Below, in pieces: positions 11,510-23,700 of a stretch of 64,000 bases of DNA. Every line of letters starts with the position of its first letter. The first letter of the stretch is position 1. Source of the DNA: Vicugna pacos (Eukaryota > Chordata > Mammalia > Artiodactyla > Camelidae); assembly GCF_048564905.1 (NCBI RefSeq), contig NC_132992.1:95679001-95743000 (forward strand). The letters run 5' to 3'. Made by a program: the position numbers and the translations under genes. A model generated the notes under the pieces. The model saw nothing but the letters and a program-made list of their open reading frames with translations. It did no database searches and was not told where the DNA came from.

Positions 11510-14345
11510 CTTTATTGTCCCACCCTCCAGGTGAGACTCCCCAGCATTCATAACCCAGAAGCCTTCGGGCAGGGAGAGGTCCTCGTCTGAGCCCCACTGG
11601 AGGGGTGGGATGATGCCCAGTACTCCGCCTTCCCCCACCCCGTTCGGGTGGGAGCCCCCAGGGCCCTGCACTGCGCGGAAGTGCTGGAGCAGGAGGTACA
11701 GCCGTCAGTGAGCCCAGTGTTCTCAACCCCTGCGTCCATCACCGTGCGGTCTTCACGGCAGCCTCCAGGGGGCCTGGCTGAGATGCAGAGTGGTAGGCCC
11801 AGCCCCGACGCCTGAGCCTGCACCTCCGGGGCAGGGCTGAGGCAGCTGCACGGTAACATGCTCTGCAGGCACGGCTCCTTGCGCCTCAGGTGCAGGTACA
11901 CCGGCCCAGCCTTAGCAATGGGGTGAAGCTTATCCCTGAACGTCCCCACGCTGGTGCGGGTGCAATAAAACCCCACTCTGAGTGTGGTAAGGGCTGGAAC
12001 GTGTTTCCCCGAAGCTCACATGCTGAAGCGCTGCCCCCAGGGCCCCGTAATGCGGCTGCACTCAGAGACAGGGTCTTAGTGGTGATAATCAATGTGTCTT
12101 CATTCGGTGACACTAATGCAGTGTGATGGCAGTCCTTATAAGAGAAGGCCGTTAGGACACAGACACACACAGAGTAAGGCCATGTGAGGACGGGAGGGGA
12201 CCACAGCCCTCTAAAACTGACGAGAGAAAACCCCAAAGAAATCAGCCCTGCTGACACCTTGGTCTCAGGGTTCTGCCCCCCGGACTGTATCACAAGTCCC
12301 TTCTGCGTTTAACTCAGGGCGTCAGGCGTCAGCAAATGAGAACAGTGCTGAGCCAGCCACTCTTACGTCATCTGCTGTTAAATCCTGCAGCCTCAGGAAC
12401 GTGGAAACACAATTAGGTGTGGTTGGAAGCGTGGATTCTGGGGAGGCTGGCCATCCTCAAGTCGCAGGGCGGGTGGGGTGGGCAAGGACGGGCCTGGGAG
12501 TGCACACGCCACACGATCGCCTCTTTCCACTTTTTAACATTTTCCCATAGACCTAGCACCAACAGCCTAAAACCATCAACCAGAAACGGAGAAGGAGCCA
12601 TCCAGAGCAGGAAACGCTTCCTTCGGTCCCTGCTGATCTGGGCTCTGTGGCTTCCCAGTGGACTGGTGCCCAGCCTTACATCCCCGCACCGAGGAAGGCT
12701 GCCCTGAGAACTCTGGCGAAAGGCCTGTAGGGGTTCTGTCTTTCCAACGGCCGGTCAGGTGATGGGGGGCTTGGGGTTGGGGAGGCCGCTGCCCACAGCA
12801 GGGCAGCCCGTGTCCTCCAGTCTCCTTGCACAGAGCTGTCCAGCACAACTGCTGCTGAAATCTGTGCTGACCTGCGGACGTGAACAGGGGCAGCAGGACT
12901 CCAGCATGGTGGGTCCCTGAAGTCCACGTTTGCTAGGTGCATCCACACAGACCCACGTCCAGTCCACTCTGCCAGGAAGGACTCGAGGCTATGGCCAGCC
13001 CCACTGTTCCCAGAAGTGACAAGGTCAGTGTCAGTGGGTCGGCCTTCAGCGTCACTGGGGCGGCTGGCCCTGCAGCCTTACTGACCTCCGCCATCGTCCC
13101 CTCCCCGTCTCAGACTGCACTTCTTCAGCACCTGGCTCTTCTCAGAGGGGCCACCGTGTGCTGTTTGCCTGGTGGGTGGCCCACACCTCATACACTGAGT
13201 GCCCACTGCCCTTGCCCACCCGGCGACCAGCAGGTGCTCTTCATGCCAGGGTCCTCCTGAGTGTCGGACGGAATGGGAAACTCACAGACACGTCCCAGGC
13301 CAGAGGACTCCTCCCTGTCCCTGTGGGGAGCGGCCGGCTCACCGCAAAACACAGTAGGAGTCCCTTTTCAACACAGGTGTAGTAACGCGTTCTGTTGGGG
13401 CTGAGCCACAGTCATGAGGACACCAACAGGCCAGGCAACAGCCACAGCCTCAGGCTCAGTGGAGGCCTTCCTGTGCCCACTGAGGAAGCATTCCTTCTTG
13501 AGAACTGGCTCCTGCAAGTCATCACAGCCTCAGCTGTGGGCGTCTGAAGTCAAACCCTGCACACGGTCACCATCCCTGCTGAAAGGACTTAACTCTACTT
13601 GTGCCACGGTTCCCAGACCTGGCGCTCTCGCTCTGGGCCGCGGCACTCCATGCGGACCACTGTGCTGACATGGGCGCAGCAGACCTGCCCACAGTGGACT
13701 TTGCTTTAGGGCTTATGTTGTCTCCTGGAAGACCGTGCCCTAGAAGACCTGGGGACAAACACACAGTGGCCCCTTTGCAGGCACGAGGATCAGCCCCTTT
13801 TTTCCCCCACCAGGTCCCATGTGCCCCTCTACAACCACCAGATTCCTGGCCTCAGACCGCGTCACAGGGGCGCTCCCACCAGGGCATGAGACGTCCAGCA
13901 ACTGGGCAGCGGTTCTGGTGGGAGGAAGCCCCAGGAGCAGAAGCAGGGCCGCACTGCAATGTGGTGAATCTGGTTAGGACAGATTGCTGCCTGCCAAGTT
14001 GGGTGTCATCTGAAGGCACCAAGGCTGGGCACCAAGTGGAAGGTGGGTTTTCTCCTGGTGGGGCCAAGCTGACAGCAGGTGTGACACCTTCCATAATCGA
14101 CTCACACACCCAGGGGAGGAGCATTTAAGGAAAATAGTGTTTATGCTCACACTGGTTTAAGAGAGGCAAGGCAGGCTTAACCCAGGGGGACTGTGATGGA
14201 GCGTTGCAGCAGGGGGGAGATGGGGCTCAGCTCTGAGTAAAACAAGGGCAGCCTGTAACCCATGTCCAAGAAGTGCGTGATGGGTGGAGGACGGAAAAGG
14301 ACAGAGAGGGGACACCAGGCAAGGGGGCTTCTGGCCCAACCACCT
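11510..14345. other. GC-rich spacer between IGHV5 and an L1 relic
   Basis: No V gene or conserved coding frame was recognised. It includes an LTR-like relic at about 11,985-12,340. Several open frames (for example 13,601-14,128) have no protein-like motif and are best explained by GC-rich composition. Confidence 0.5.
11985..12340 (+). mobile_element. Diverged LTR fossil, MaLR-like
   Basis: Plus-strand relic resembling the same LTR type as at 628-975. Cues are 'CTCACATGCTGAAGCGCTG', 'GTCCTTATAAGAGAAGG', 'GGCCATGTGAGGACGGGAGG' and 'CTGACACCTTGGTCTCAG'. It is old and broken with no internal region seen. The family name is tentative. Confidence 0.35.
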
Positions 14346-14349
14346 GACA

Positions 14350-14680
14350 GAGTGTTCGCTGCAGGTGGGCCATCCTGACACCGTTAGAGTGATTTCTTCC
14401 TGTGGTTTGACTTGCATTCCCCCCACGGTTACTGACACCGATCCGTATTGCATGTACCTGATGGCTAAGTGTGTCTCTTCCACATCCATTCAAATTCCTA
14501 ACTGGAATTACTTTGACCAAAGTATTGTTGTTATTTTTGTTAGGACTTCTTATGTATTTTACGTATTAATCCCTTATTAGACTACATTTTGCAAACAGTT
14601 TCTTCTGGTCTATAGTTTGCGTCTTTCCTCTGAATGCTGTTTCCTTTCCTGTGCAGAATCTTCCTGGTGCCACGTGTTTA
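14350..14680 (-). mobile_element. Ancient LINE-1 ORF2 3' relic
   Basis: Antisense L1 similarity: 'TTCAAATTCCTAACTGGAATT', 'TATTAATCCCTTATTAGACTAC', 'TTTGCAAACAGTTTCTTCTGG' and 'GCTGTTTCCTTTCCTGTGCAG' follow the order of the L1 stretch at about 43,160-43,330. It is short, old and frame-broken. Confidence 0.6.
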
Positions 14681-15204
14681 CTTGTCCTCCTGTTGCTGCT
14701 TTTATCCTCAGGGGACTCCTGAAGGGCTGATACAGAAGAGGATCCCTGACACCAATGTCCCCCTGAGTGGGCGAGGGCCAGGAGCACAACATGCCTCAAG
14801 GGGGGCAGAGACCAGGGGGGCCGACCGCAAGCACGTGTGGTCATCCGTGCAGGAGGAAGGAAGTGCCACGAGGGGATAGCAGGTGCATGTCTGAGGCTAG
14901 AATTCCATGAGTCTGTGACAAGGAATCAGGGACATATAGGGGCCGGATAAAGAGAGGACCCATCTGCAAACAGAGAATGTTACTCCTCCCACTGGGGCCT
15001 ATAGACAGGATGTGTACAATAAAGCCAGAGAGAACACAACAGGAAATGACCCTGAGGAGAGCTGGGAGCCGGAAGAGGAAGGGGAAATCACTGATCACCA
15101 GAGGAAGCCCCTACCAGTCCCCCTGTACATGTGGCTGCTCTAGGGTTCTATGTAGGCAGGGTCCTCAAGCCCCCTGCATCCTCCGCTGTCTCTCTATACA
15201 GAGA

Positions 15205-15243
15205 GGTTTGTGTCTGCACTCAGAATGACTTCCCATCACTGTG
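15205..15243 (-). other. RSS of IGHV3 VH gene 1 (23-bp spacer)
   Basis: Minus strand: heptamer CACAGTG (15,237-15,243), spacer of exactly 23 bp, nonamer ACACAAACC (15,205-15,213). It looks functional. Confidence 0.93.
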
Positions 15244-15700
15244 TCTCTTGCACAGTAATACAGGGCCGTGTCCTCAGGTTTCAGGCTGTTCATTTGCAGA
15301 TACAGCGTGTTCTTGGCGTTGTCTCTGGAGATGGTGAATCGGCCCTTCACGGAGTCTGCATAGTATGTGCTACCACCACCACTATTAATAGCTGAGACCC
15401 ACTCGAGCCCCTTCCCTGGAGCCTGGCGGACCCAGCTCATGTAGTAGCTACTGAAGGTGAATCCAGAGGCTGCACAGGAGACTCTCAGAGACCCCCCAGG
15501 CTGCACCAAGCCTCCCCCAGACTCCACCAGCTGCACCTGAGCCTGGACACCTGCAAACACAAAGACATCCTGGTCAGGAGACTGTCACATGTCCTCTGAT
15601 TCCCTCACTCACGACCACCCACATTCTAAGTATCTCTCCTTCTCCATGAATTACCTTGTAGAAGAGCACCCAGGAACACCAAGCTCAGCCCCAGCTCCAT
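15244..15700 (-). CDS. IGHV3: IGHV3 germline V gene, conventional VH (gene 1)
   Basis: This encodes the V domain of a conventional heavy chain, secreted or membrane-bound after V(D)J joining. Leader exon 15,655-15,700 ([15 protein letters not shown]), 104-bp intron (15,551-15,654), V exon 15,244-15,550. The 19-residue signal peptide ends VQA and the mature V has 98 codons. FR1 is [21 protein letters not shown]1 is [10 protein letters not shown]2 is [16 protein letters not shown] with VH-type V37, G44, L45 and W47. CDR2 is INSGGGST and FR3 ends [14 protein letters not shown]. Both domain cysteines and the tryptophan are present, with no stop. 'SLKPEDTA' is common in camelid V genes. The ATG is fixed by the leader pattern and splice frame. 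Octamer upstream and RSS downstream are intact. Probably functional. Confidence 0.95.
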
Positions 15701-15821
15701 GGTGAGTCGTCTGTGCTCAGTCCTGATCAGAGAACGGGAGCAGCTGGGAATCCCGGACTGGGGCTCCTCTCCCAGAGCTGCAGGGCCAGGCCGGGTGGCT
15801 TTATCCTCAGAGGGAGGCCCT

Positions 15822-15829
15822 ATTTGCAT
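15822..15829 (-). promoter_or_regulatory. Octamer of IGHV3 VH gene 1 promoter
   Basis: ATGCAAAT on the minus strand, 122 bp upstream of the ATG, followed by a GGATAAAG TATA-like element. The whole promoter is nearly identical in the four block A copies. Confidence 0.9.
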
Positions 15830-17217
15830 GTCATCTCACTACATAGCAAGTCAGGGCCTTGCTGGCCTCAGAGAGGGCCAGGCCCCTGAGCAGCTGTGAG
15901 TGTCTGTGGTTTGCTGGTGTTGGTAGCATTTGGAAATATCTGTTCTCTTATGCGAAATTTTCAGGGTAATCACTTAGTATTGTGCTTTATTCTGTTTTCT
16001 ACACATGCCCAGAAATCCTTTGGTGTAGCCCTCAGTGTTCCTCCCATATTGGAGACTTAAGTAACCCCAGAAGAGTAAGTCATTTGTGGACTGTCCAGGG
16101 ACACAGCTTTGTGAGGAGTTGTCCCAGGGTTTTCACATTTGCTCTGCCCCTCTGGACGTAACTGGTCCAGAATCACTTCTAAGACAGAGTTGGACAAGCC
16201 TGGTGAGGGTTCCTGGACCCCTTCCTGTGATGAGAACATAACGATTCTGTTCTATGGTCGTGTGTATCTGATCACGTGTGAGCAAGTGTCATGCACATAT
16301 TCTCAGGAGTCTCTAATAGTTGACTTTCTATCAATGGCAGCATTCAGGAAAACATCTTTACTTATCAGGGGATTGTGATTGAAAGATGTTTAATTTCCAC
16401 TGTGTTGTCTTATTTTTACATAAATGCCATTTAACAATGTAAGGTACTGTCAAACTCACTTCGGCTCTGCATATTTAAATCTACACAGAGATGCAGATAT
16501 TGTCCATGTGATGTGAGAAATGGGACCAAACCTCACCTACCTGTGTTTGACGTCTCCAGGTGGCATGAGAGCTGGGAGGAAGATTCACCCCACACTCCTG
16601 GATCAACTGCAAAATCCCAGGTAACTAAAAGTTCTGAGTGTGAACTGTCAGGAGTGCAGCCTGAGGGTCATTGCCAACTCCTCTGTGTCATCTTTTCAAG
16701 CTGAGTCTTTCCACAATCCACTCCCACCCAGGTGTGCTGTCCTCAGACCAAAGACCTGCAGCACCTCGAAGGCTTATGGGTTTGACTCATCCCCACTGGT
16801 GAGGGTCTTAGCTGTCAGAAGCTGGAAAGCATAACGAGGAAGAGGGTGAAGTTATGAAATATGCATTGAGACTGAGAGTCAGAGGAGTTCTGTAAGGAGG
16901 CACAGGAACACACAGAAGGTGGATTCAGAGTCCCAGGCTTCATCCTGAATTCTCAGCAATGTCCTTGGAAAGACTGGGCTGCACCAGGGCTCACATGCTT
17001 CTGAGAAAATTAACGTCAGGATCCTGGATAGAGGATCAGTGGTTTGAGTTTCCACTGATGACTGGGAAGACAGTGATTTGAATGAATATTCCTATTACAA
17101 ATTACAGTAAAGAATACTATTATTTTTATAAAGAAAATTAGCTGGTCTTATCCAAATTCAGAAGGAAGGTGGAAGTCCTGGAAGCCATTATGAGACATAT
17201 GACCTGAGCTCCCCTTA

Positions 17218-17275
17218 GTGTGCGCAGGAACACGCGCACACACAGACACACAGGTGCACATGCACACACATGCAG
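17218..17275 (+). repeat. CA-rich microsatellite in block A copy 1
   Basis: Imperfect CACACA/TGCACACA repeats, shared in position by all block A copies. Useful as an internal landmark for aligning them. Confidence 0.7.
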
Positions 17276-20200
17276 AGACTCACTCTTGTATCTGCATCCA
17301 AAACCTCCTCTGTCCAAGTATTGTCTCTGACATGCACAAGACATAGTCCTGTGACAGGAAACTGCTGGCATCTGAGGGAAAGTGGAGTTCTAGGATTCTC
17401 CAGTATTGAATGAGCGACTCTGTTTTCTTGGATCCCATGACAAGGGCTACAATGCGGGGCTTAGCAGTACCTCAGACACCATCAGCACACGGCCCTGCAC
17501 TGAGCTCTGGGTTTGGCCCTTGTTTCCACTTTAAAGCATGTGTGAAGGCCCCACAAGCAACTGCACACAGTGTTTTCAGTGAACATGAGCTTTAATTTCA
17601 CCCAGTCAGATGTGTAGTATTGGAAGAGTTCATTTCATGGTGAGTTGATGCTAAAAATTCTAAAATGTGGCAGTTTTTTTGTAGTTGGGGCTCCACTTTT
17701 TAGTCCCATCAGCAGAATGTTGCTTTATTCCTGTATCATCTTTATATTGCAAAATTATCACATTTTTATCCTTTATTCTTCAGTCATGGGGAAGGGTCTG
17801 GATAACACAGTCTCACCTGCATGTAGCTCCTTGTTCAGAACATCTGAACATGCTGGGAACAACATAATTGCTATCTGGGTTCTGGGTTTAGCCACAGTCT
17901 GATCTCTGCTCCATCTCCAGGCTTAAATATAAAAACCTGCATAACCCAGATCTGGTGTGGAGTTTCCTCCCAATGAGTGTCTCTAATACATGAAGTCATT
18001 TTTTGTCATCCACATGATTCACTTTTATTTCACCATGAAGTTGAAATCATAAACCCAGCATTGCCTCACTAGGGTATCCTGGCTTCTAAAACAAAACTTA
18101 TCCAATCTCAGAAACTGGGCAAAATAACAATAATACTAAATACACAGAAACCTCAACTAAATAAAATTTGGTGACAGTATGGTGAGATCTCATGTCCTAC
18201 CAGGATAGCAGAGTCCAGCAACGTGGAGAAGCTATACCCCCTCTTTCTTCCTGGAAAGTACTCAGGCAGTGAGGGGGGGTCACAGCTCAGCCAGTGAGAA
18301 GCCCTGGGTGCTTTGTTCACTACAGCCCCTCCTCCAACATCCATTCCCATCTGCAAAATAGTTCTTACCCCCAAGTATGCTAAGGCCTGCAGGTGGCTCA
18401 CTGTGATTCCAGGCATTGAATGCAAACTTTGTTGATCCCAGATGAAAACATTTCTTTTTGCTGGAGAAATAACTGGCCATCTGTTTATTTCAGGTCAACA
18501 TTTTCATGGCCCTGATGGAATCAGACAAGACCCCGTATGACTGTGGGGCTGCTGAGCAAACAGGTGTGGGACCCACACTGGGCCCATGGCTGCACCCTGT
18601 GTTTCTCCCCGACCCTCGAGTTTGAGGGTAAATCATTCTCCTGGGTTCCAGCTTCCACATCTGTGCAGTAGGAAGCTCTGCAGGCGTTATCTGAGAACTA
18701 CTTTAAGGTTTATCCTTCTGACATAAGGCCTTATATTTTATACAATTAACTATTTGGCATTCAGTCTGATTTTGAAACCAAAATGTTCCAGCTGGAAGTG
18801 GCTGCCTTTCCTCCCACTCCTTGGGAATAGGGGCTGATCTACTGCACCTGTGCTGAGCAGCCTTCAGCCTGGCTCCTTCACAACCAGACTGATCCCTTAG
18901 ACCTGACTGGTGTTAGCACTGCTGGCTATTTGCGCTATTTGAGCAGTTTGACCCTTTAGGCTGCTTGGAAATTTTTCCTTTTCTCTCCAGAAAACCCTTT
19001 GAGAAATGGGGTCCCAATATCTAACTGTTTTGAGGTCACTTCTGCAGTAGGAACCCCAGCTGAGTTTGTGTGTCAGAAGCAGGGAGCTTCCTTATGCAAA
19101 TTACTAGTGAATTGGACAGACCAGGCCAGAGAGAATCATGCTTCAACTAAACGTATGTCTCATCGGCCGTCATGAAGAACTTTGAAATCCTCAAACTTGC
19201 TTTTCTTGAAATGAAGTCAGACAAATACATAAAATCTTCAAGTCTGCATGGAACGCCGACTTCCCTCATTATTATGAACCTTTGAATTATGCCTGGGAGC
19301 CTTACATCTTGTGTTGTAAACTACGGTCATACGATTAACTGAGGCAAACAGGGACTAAGGAAAGAAAACTGGGCCTCTGAAGCCTCGGGCTCCTCTTCCC
19401 TGGCTTGTGTGTCTCAGGCTTCCCCTCTAGCACCAATGCCTCCCTTCCCTCTTATCCTGAACCTCCACTGTACCCTCATGCCTTCCACAGTCAGTGTCTC
19501 CGCAAACTTCCCACTTCCTCTGAAATTCTCCCCACGCACTTTTCCTCCAACTTGTCAGGTCTTGTTATCTTAAAGTTCATCCTTATGAGGACCCAGAGGG
19601 CCACCTGCTCATTTCTTATTTTCCTGGACTAAAGCTGAACTGTAGTCAACACTTGTCCGAACCAGCCAACATTCCTCACTGAGGAATTTAATGGGGCCCC
19701 TCAGACCCTTCACCCCGGCTTCTCTGACTTACATCGTCCAGTTTCTGCAGTTGTTGTTGAAGGTCAGACCTGGCTTGCGTGTAAACTGCTCACTGGGAGA
19801 ATCCTAAAAGGTGTTTAGAACTGCGACCAGGAGAGGCGTCCACTCACTTATTATATAAAAATGTCTAGCCGTAACTTGGCAAACTCACTGGGCAGTTCCT
19901 GAGAATTTTCCAACACTGTTGTTTGGAATAGAAATCCAGCTTTCCCATGAAAGTCGGGTGAGTCTGGTCATGTTTATCACAATCCACTTCAGGTAATTTT
20001 AAAAGACAATCGTAGTATTGCTTCATATGTTTATTCGACCCAGCCAACACTGTACTCTGTGTTTATCAATAGTTTGACTCAGGACATTTCCATTCTATTC
20101 ACAGAGGAACAGGGTGGAATTGGAAACCAGGTCCTCCCCAGATTTCCTTAAGCTGACAGACCGTCTCTCTTGCACTACAGGAGAGTCACCTGAGGTAGGA

Positions 20201-20775
20201 CAGTTGAAGTTCTTAAACTTGAGTTCTGGCAAATAAAACTCCTGCATAAAACCCAGACCCTCCTAGTTTCTGCCTTTGTTTTGATAGATCCAGGGCATTG
20301 GGAAAGAGCCTATTACAAATGCCTGCTCTTCAGGCGCCGTCAGCCCTCTGAGCAGCCCCCCGACATCCTCCTGGTTCCCAGTGGCTCTGAGGGAACACGC
20401 GGAGTTTCCTCAGCCCCTTCTCTCAGCAAAGGTCTCTCCAGATCGGAGGCCAGTCTCCTCCAGTCCTAAAGGTCACGGAGCCGCACTCTCCCTGCTCAGC
20501 TGAACGACTGAGAGCAGCCTGGGCTCAGGGCCCTGAAGCTGCTCCCACCATGGGGACCTGTGAGGGGCCTTGGCAGGTCTGTGCCCTGAGCCTGCCCCCT
20601 GTACTTAGGCCCTTTGAGGGATGCGCACCTTTCGCACTTCAGTTACTCCAGCTCTATCCGTTTACTAGGATGAGACTCCCTAGCGAAATATTAGGCTAGA
20701 ATTACTCTGTCTCCACCGAGAGAAGTAATTCTAGAACTTGATAGTAGACATCAAAGTACCTAAAGAAATTAATTA

Positions 20776-23700
20776 AATGGAAAACCTCCGTTTAGTAAAA
20801 TTGGGAGAACAGAGGGGAGCTCTCATGCCCTTTGATGGCCTCAGAGCCCAGCTGGGGGAAGCAAGGCTTCCCTGTCTTTCCTGGGCAGCACTCAGCCAAG
20901 AGAAATGCAGGGACTCTGGTTCCCTCGGGCTCTCTCAGCTCCCTTCCCCCCATGATGAAGGAGGCGTTCTCTTTTACTGAAGACATGCATGTGGCTCATC
21001 AGGGTTGCAGACCCCATACTGAGACTGTTTACTGGTCCAAATTAAACCCGCTTTTGTTATTGAAATAACTGTCAGTCTATTTGTTTTACATCAAGAAAAG
21101 CTAACTTCCCTTGAGAATGTTGACTTTTGTCTCCCTTACTTTCTTTTGATTTTCTTGTAATTTACTGAGGAGGTCACTGGGCTGGACGTGAGCTCCCACC
21201 TCCACAGACATTCCTGGTCACATCCATGCTCAGAGGAGAGAAGGTGGCCCCCACCAGCCTGCAGGGGGTGAGGGGAGGAGAAGGTGAGCTGTGGCTCCTG
21301 AGGGGGAGGGGATGTGGGTGCTGGGGAAGGTCTAGTGATTTCTGTCAGGGTGGGCCACAGCGGGGCAGGGATACAGTCACATGTGTCTTGTATATATTGA
21401 TATTGTTCTACAATTACAAGCAATGTTATTGTAGATGTAAAATAAATAATAATTTGTGACATGTTCCATATGTGAAAAATCTGTTAATATTAGAATAAAT
21501 TATTGTTCAGACGTAAAATTCTGCAAACATTAAGATTGATACAATTACAGGAAGGAAGTTGTAAATGTTGAAACAATGGCTTCCAGCCTGGGCCCTGTCT
21601 TGTTTCTGGGGACTCAGTGAAGCAGAGCCATGGGCCCCCTCCCCAGTCCTGGGTCCCTGCTCTGCTGCCCCGTCTGCTTATAGGACCCTGCTCCGGGCCC
21701 TTCTGCCCACAGACCTAGAGACCTGTGTGAATAGTGTGTAATGGGGACTCTGAGTGAGCCGAAGGCTAAGTCTGGTGTCTGTTTGTCTTTCTTTTTCATT
21801 TAGTGAGAATAACTTACATACAGCAGATTCATCTTCTGCGTGTCAACAGTGGTATGAATTTGCCTGGATGTACAGCATTCTGTCACAGCTTTACAACATT
21901 ATTGACATTTGAGGTTGTTTCTTGCTGTGGGAGAGGCCGTGTGCGTTGTGGAGTGTTGAGCAGCTTTGAGGGACTCTGCCCACTAGGGAACTGGGTACCT
22001 GCAGCCCACACCACATGAGACAGCCCAACCTGTCTCCAGACATTTCCACATGTCCTCTGGGGGACAAAATGACTCCAGTGTCTCACAGACATCATTTTCC
22101 AAATATACAACATTCCTTATGCTATTCTAGGGAAAGGCACTGCAGGAAAAAGGCCTGGGGAACCTCTCGAGGATGAAATGCCTGGAAATACACCAAGGGT
22201 GGAAGGTAAACTCAAGGATGCACAGAAGAATCGTCTGTGTCATTAAGTATCTGTAAAGTTGATGACTAGAAAGTATAGTTAGTGGATAAATATCAAGTGA
22301 AGTCCCATGGAGAAATATTTCTGTGAGTCTGTTCCTCAGTTAGATGAGGAATAAAACAGACAAGCCTGACTCCGTGAAAAAGGCCCAAGTTCAGATCAGA
22401 AAGTTTCCCTGGAAACATTATGGATCGGCTCCCAGGGGACACGGTGAGCCAGCGGAGAATCTTCTGTTTCTGGGAGGGAACCCGTCCACGGCTGCTTCTG
22501 CACCTGCTCTGAAACAGGTTTCTGGTTTCCTCAGGGCCCTGGGTGCCCCGTGATGGCTTGAGCCCTCCCTGCAGGGACCTTTGTGTCTGGGTCACCCTGA
22601 TGTCCCCTCACTCGCTCTCCTTCCGGTGACAAAAGCACATGGCTGTGTCCTCAGGGACCCCAGAGCTGAGCTGCAGGGACACGTGGCCTTCAATGTGTCT
22701 CTGGAGATGGGGGGGAATATTTGGGGAGGCAGGGTGTATGCTGTCCAGCTCCCAGACCCATGCACCCCAGGGTCTGCTGGGCTCTCCCTGGGGGAGGATG
22801 GACCCAGACCCACCAGGAGGCACTGTGTGTGGTGCAGAGGGGGGTTTATGTCGTTGTCAGCTAAGCCTTTGGCCCTCAGAGGATGACGTCAGTGAAGAGG
22901 AGACCCCGGCCCCGGGTGGCACAGGTGCTGTGATGGCCCTGAGCCCTGCGTGTGGTTCGCATGCACGTGGGGTCGTGTTTCCGCTCGAACGTGGAGGGTC
23001 AGGTCAGGCCCTGTCTCTGGGCTCGGGAGGCGGTGCTGGCTTATATCCAGGGTGGACCCCCGTTCTGCTCACTGACCACAGCTGCTCTCTTCCCAGAGCA
23101 GGGAGTTCAGTCCAAGGAGAGTCGGAGGGCAGGGGAGTGACCATAAGCAGAGCAGGACCTACTTTCCCTCCCAGTGTTTCATGTGAAAACGTCCTGAAGA
23201 CGCGCCTGACACTAACAACTGGAGTGGGCGTCTCCCACACTCCTCCTCTCGTGCCCCCCAGCCCCCTAGTCCTCTCTGCTCCCTGCTCACCTGCTGTGTA
23301 TCTCTGCTTTGACTCTCAGTTGCTTATTTAATAAGAGCTGTGCTCTCTCTCATTTGTCACATAACCACTTTTACAGGTTACATGGCCCTGTGTTAGCATT
23401 TTTATTGCAAACGTAGTGACCACGCTTTAATTCTATGTGTCGTATTATATTTCCATACTGTTCCTCAATTCGTCACCTCACATTCTGTGTCTACAATGCA
23501 TTAGAAAGGAACTCCCCACAAACTTGGACATATTGTAGGTCATCCATTTCCTGCTATTTTGAGTTTTAGTTGTTAGAAAAGTTGCACTTTAATCCGTTTT
23601 GATATTATTCCTTGCTAAGTTACCAAAAACAATAGGATTTGGGCATTCATTTATGCAGCAATCATTCTACGTCCTCTGATGAATTCCAAAGAGTCTTTCA

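Larger units (their letters stand above)
15160..20775. repeat. Duplicated block A, copy 1
   Basis: First of four copies of an IGHV3-bearing duplicon (others at about 27,440, 36,689 and 59,440). It holds V exon, intron, leader and promoter, then about 4.8 kb of conserved non-coding spacer with a CA-type microsatellite and a shared end around 20,650-20,775. Its right end joins block B directly, whereas copies 2 and 3 are followed by retroviral fossil DNA. Beyond the V gene no coding content was recognised in the spacer. Confidence 0.85.

Noticed and set aside
22639-23331. 230-codon plus-strand open frame
   Set aside because: It runs antisense through the IGHV4-like remnant and its flank; low stop density is due to GC content and no family is recognisable.
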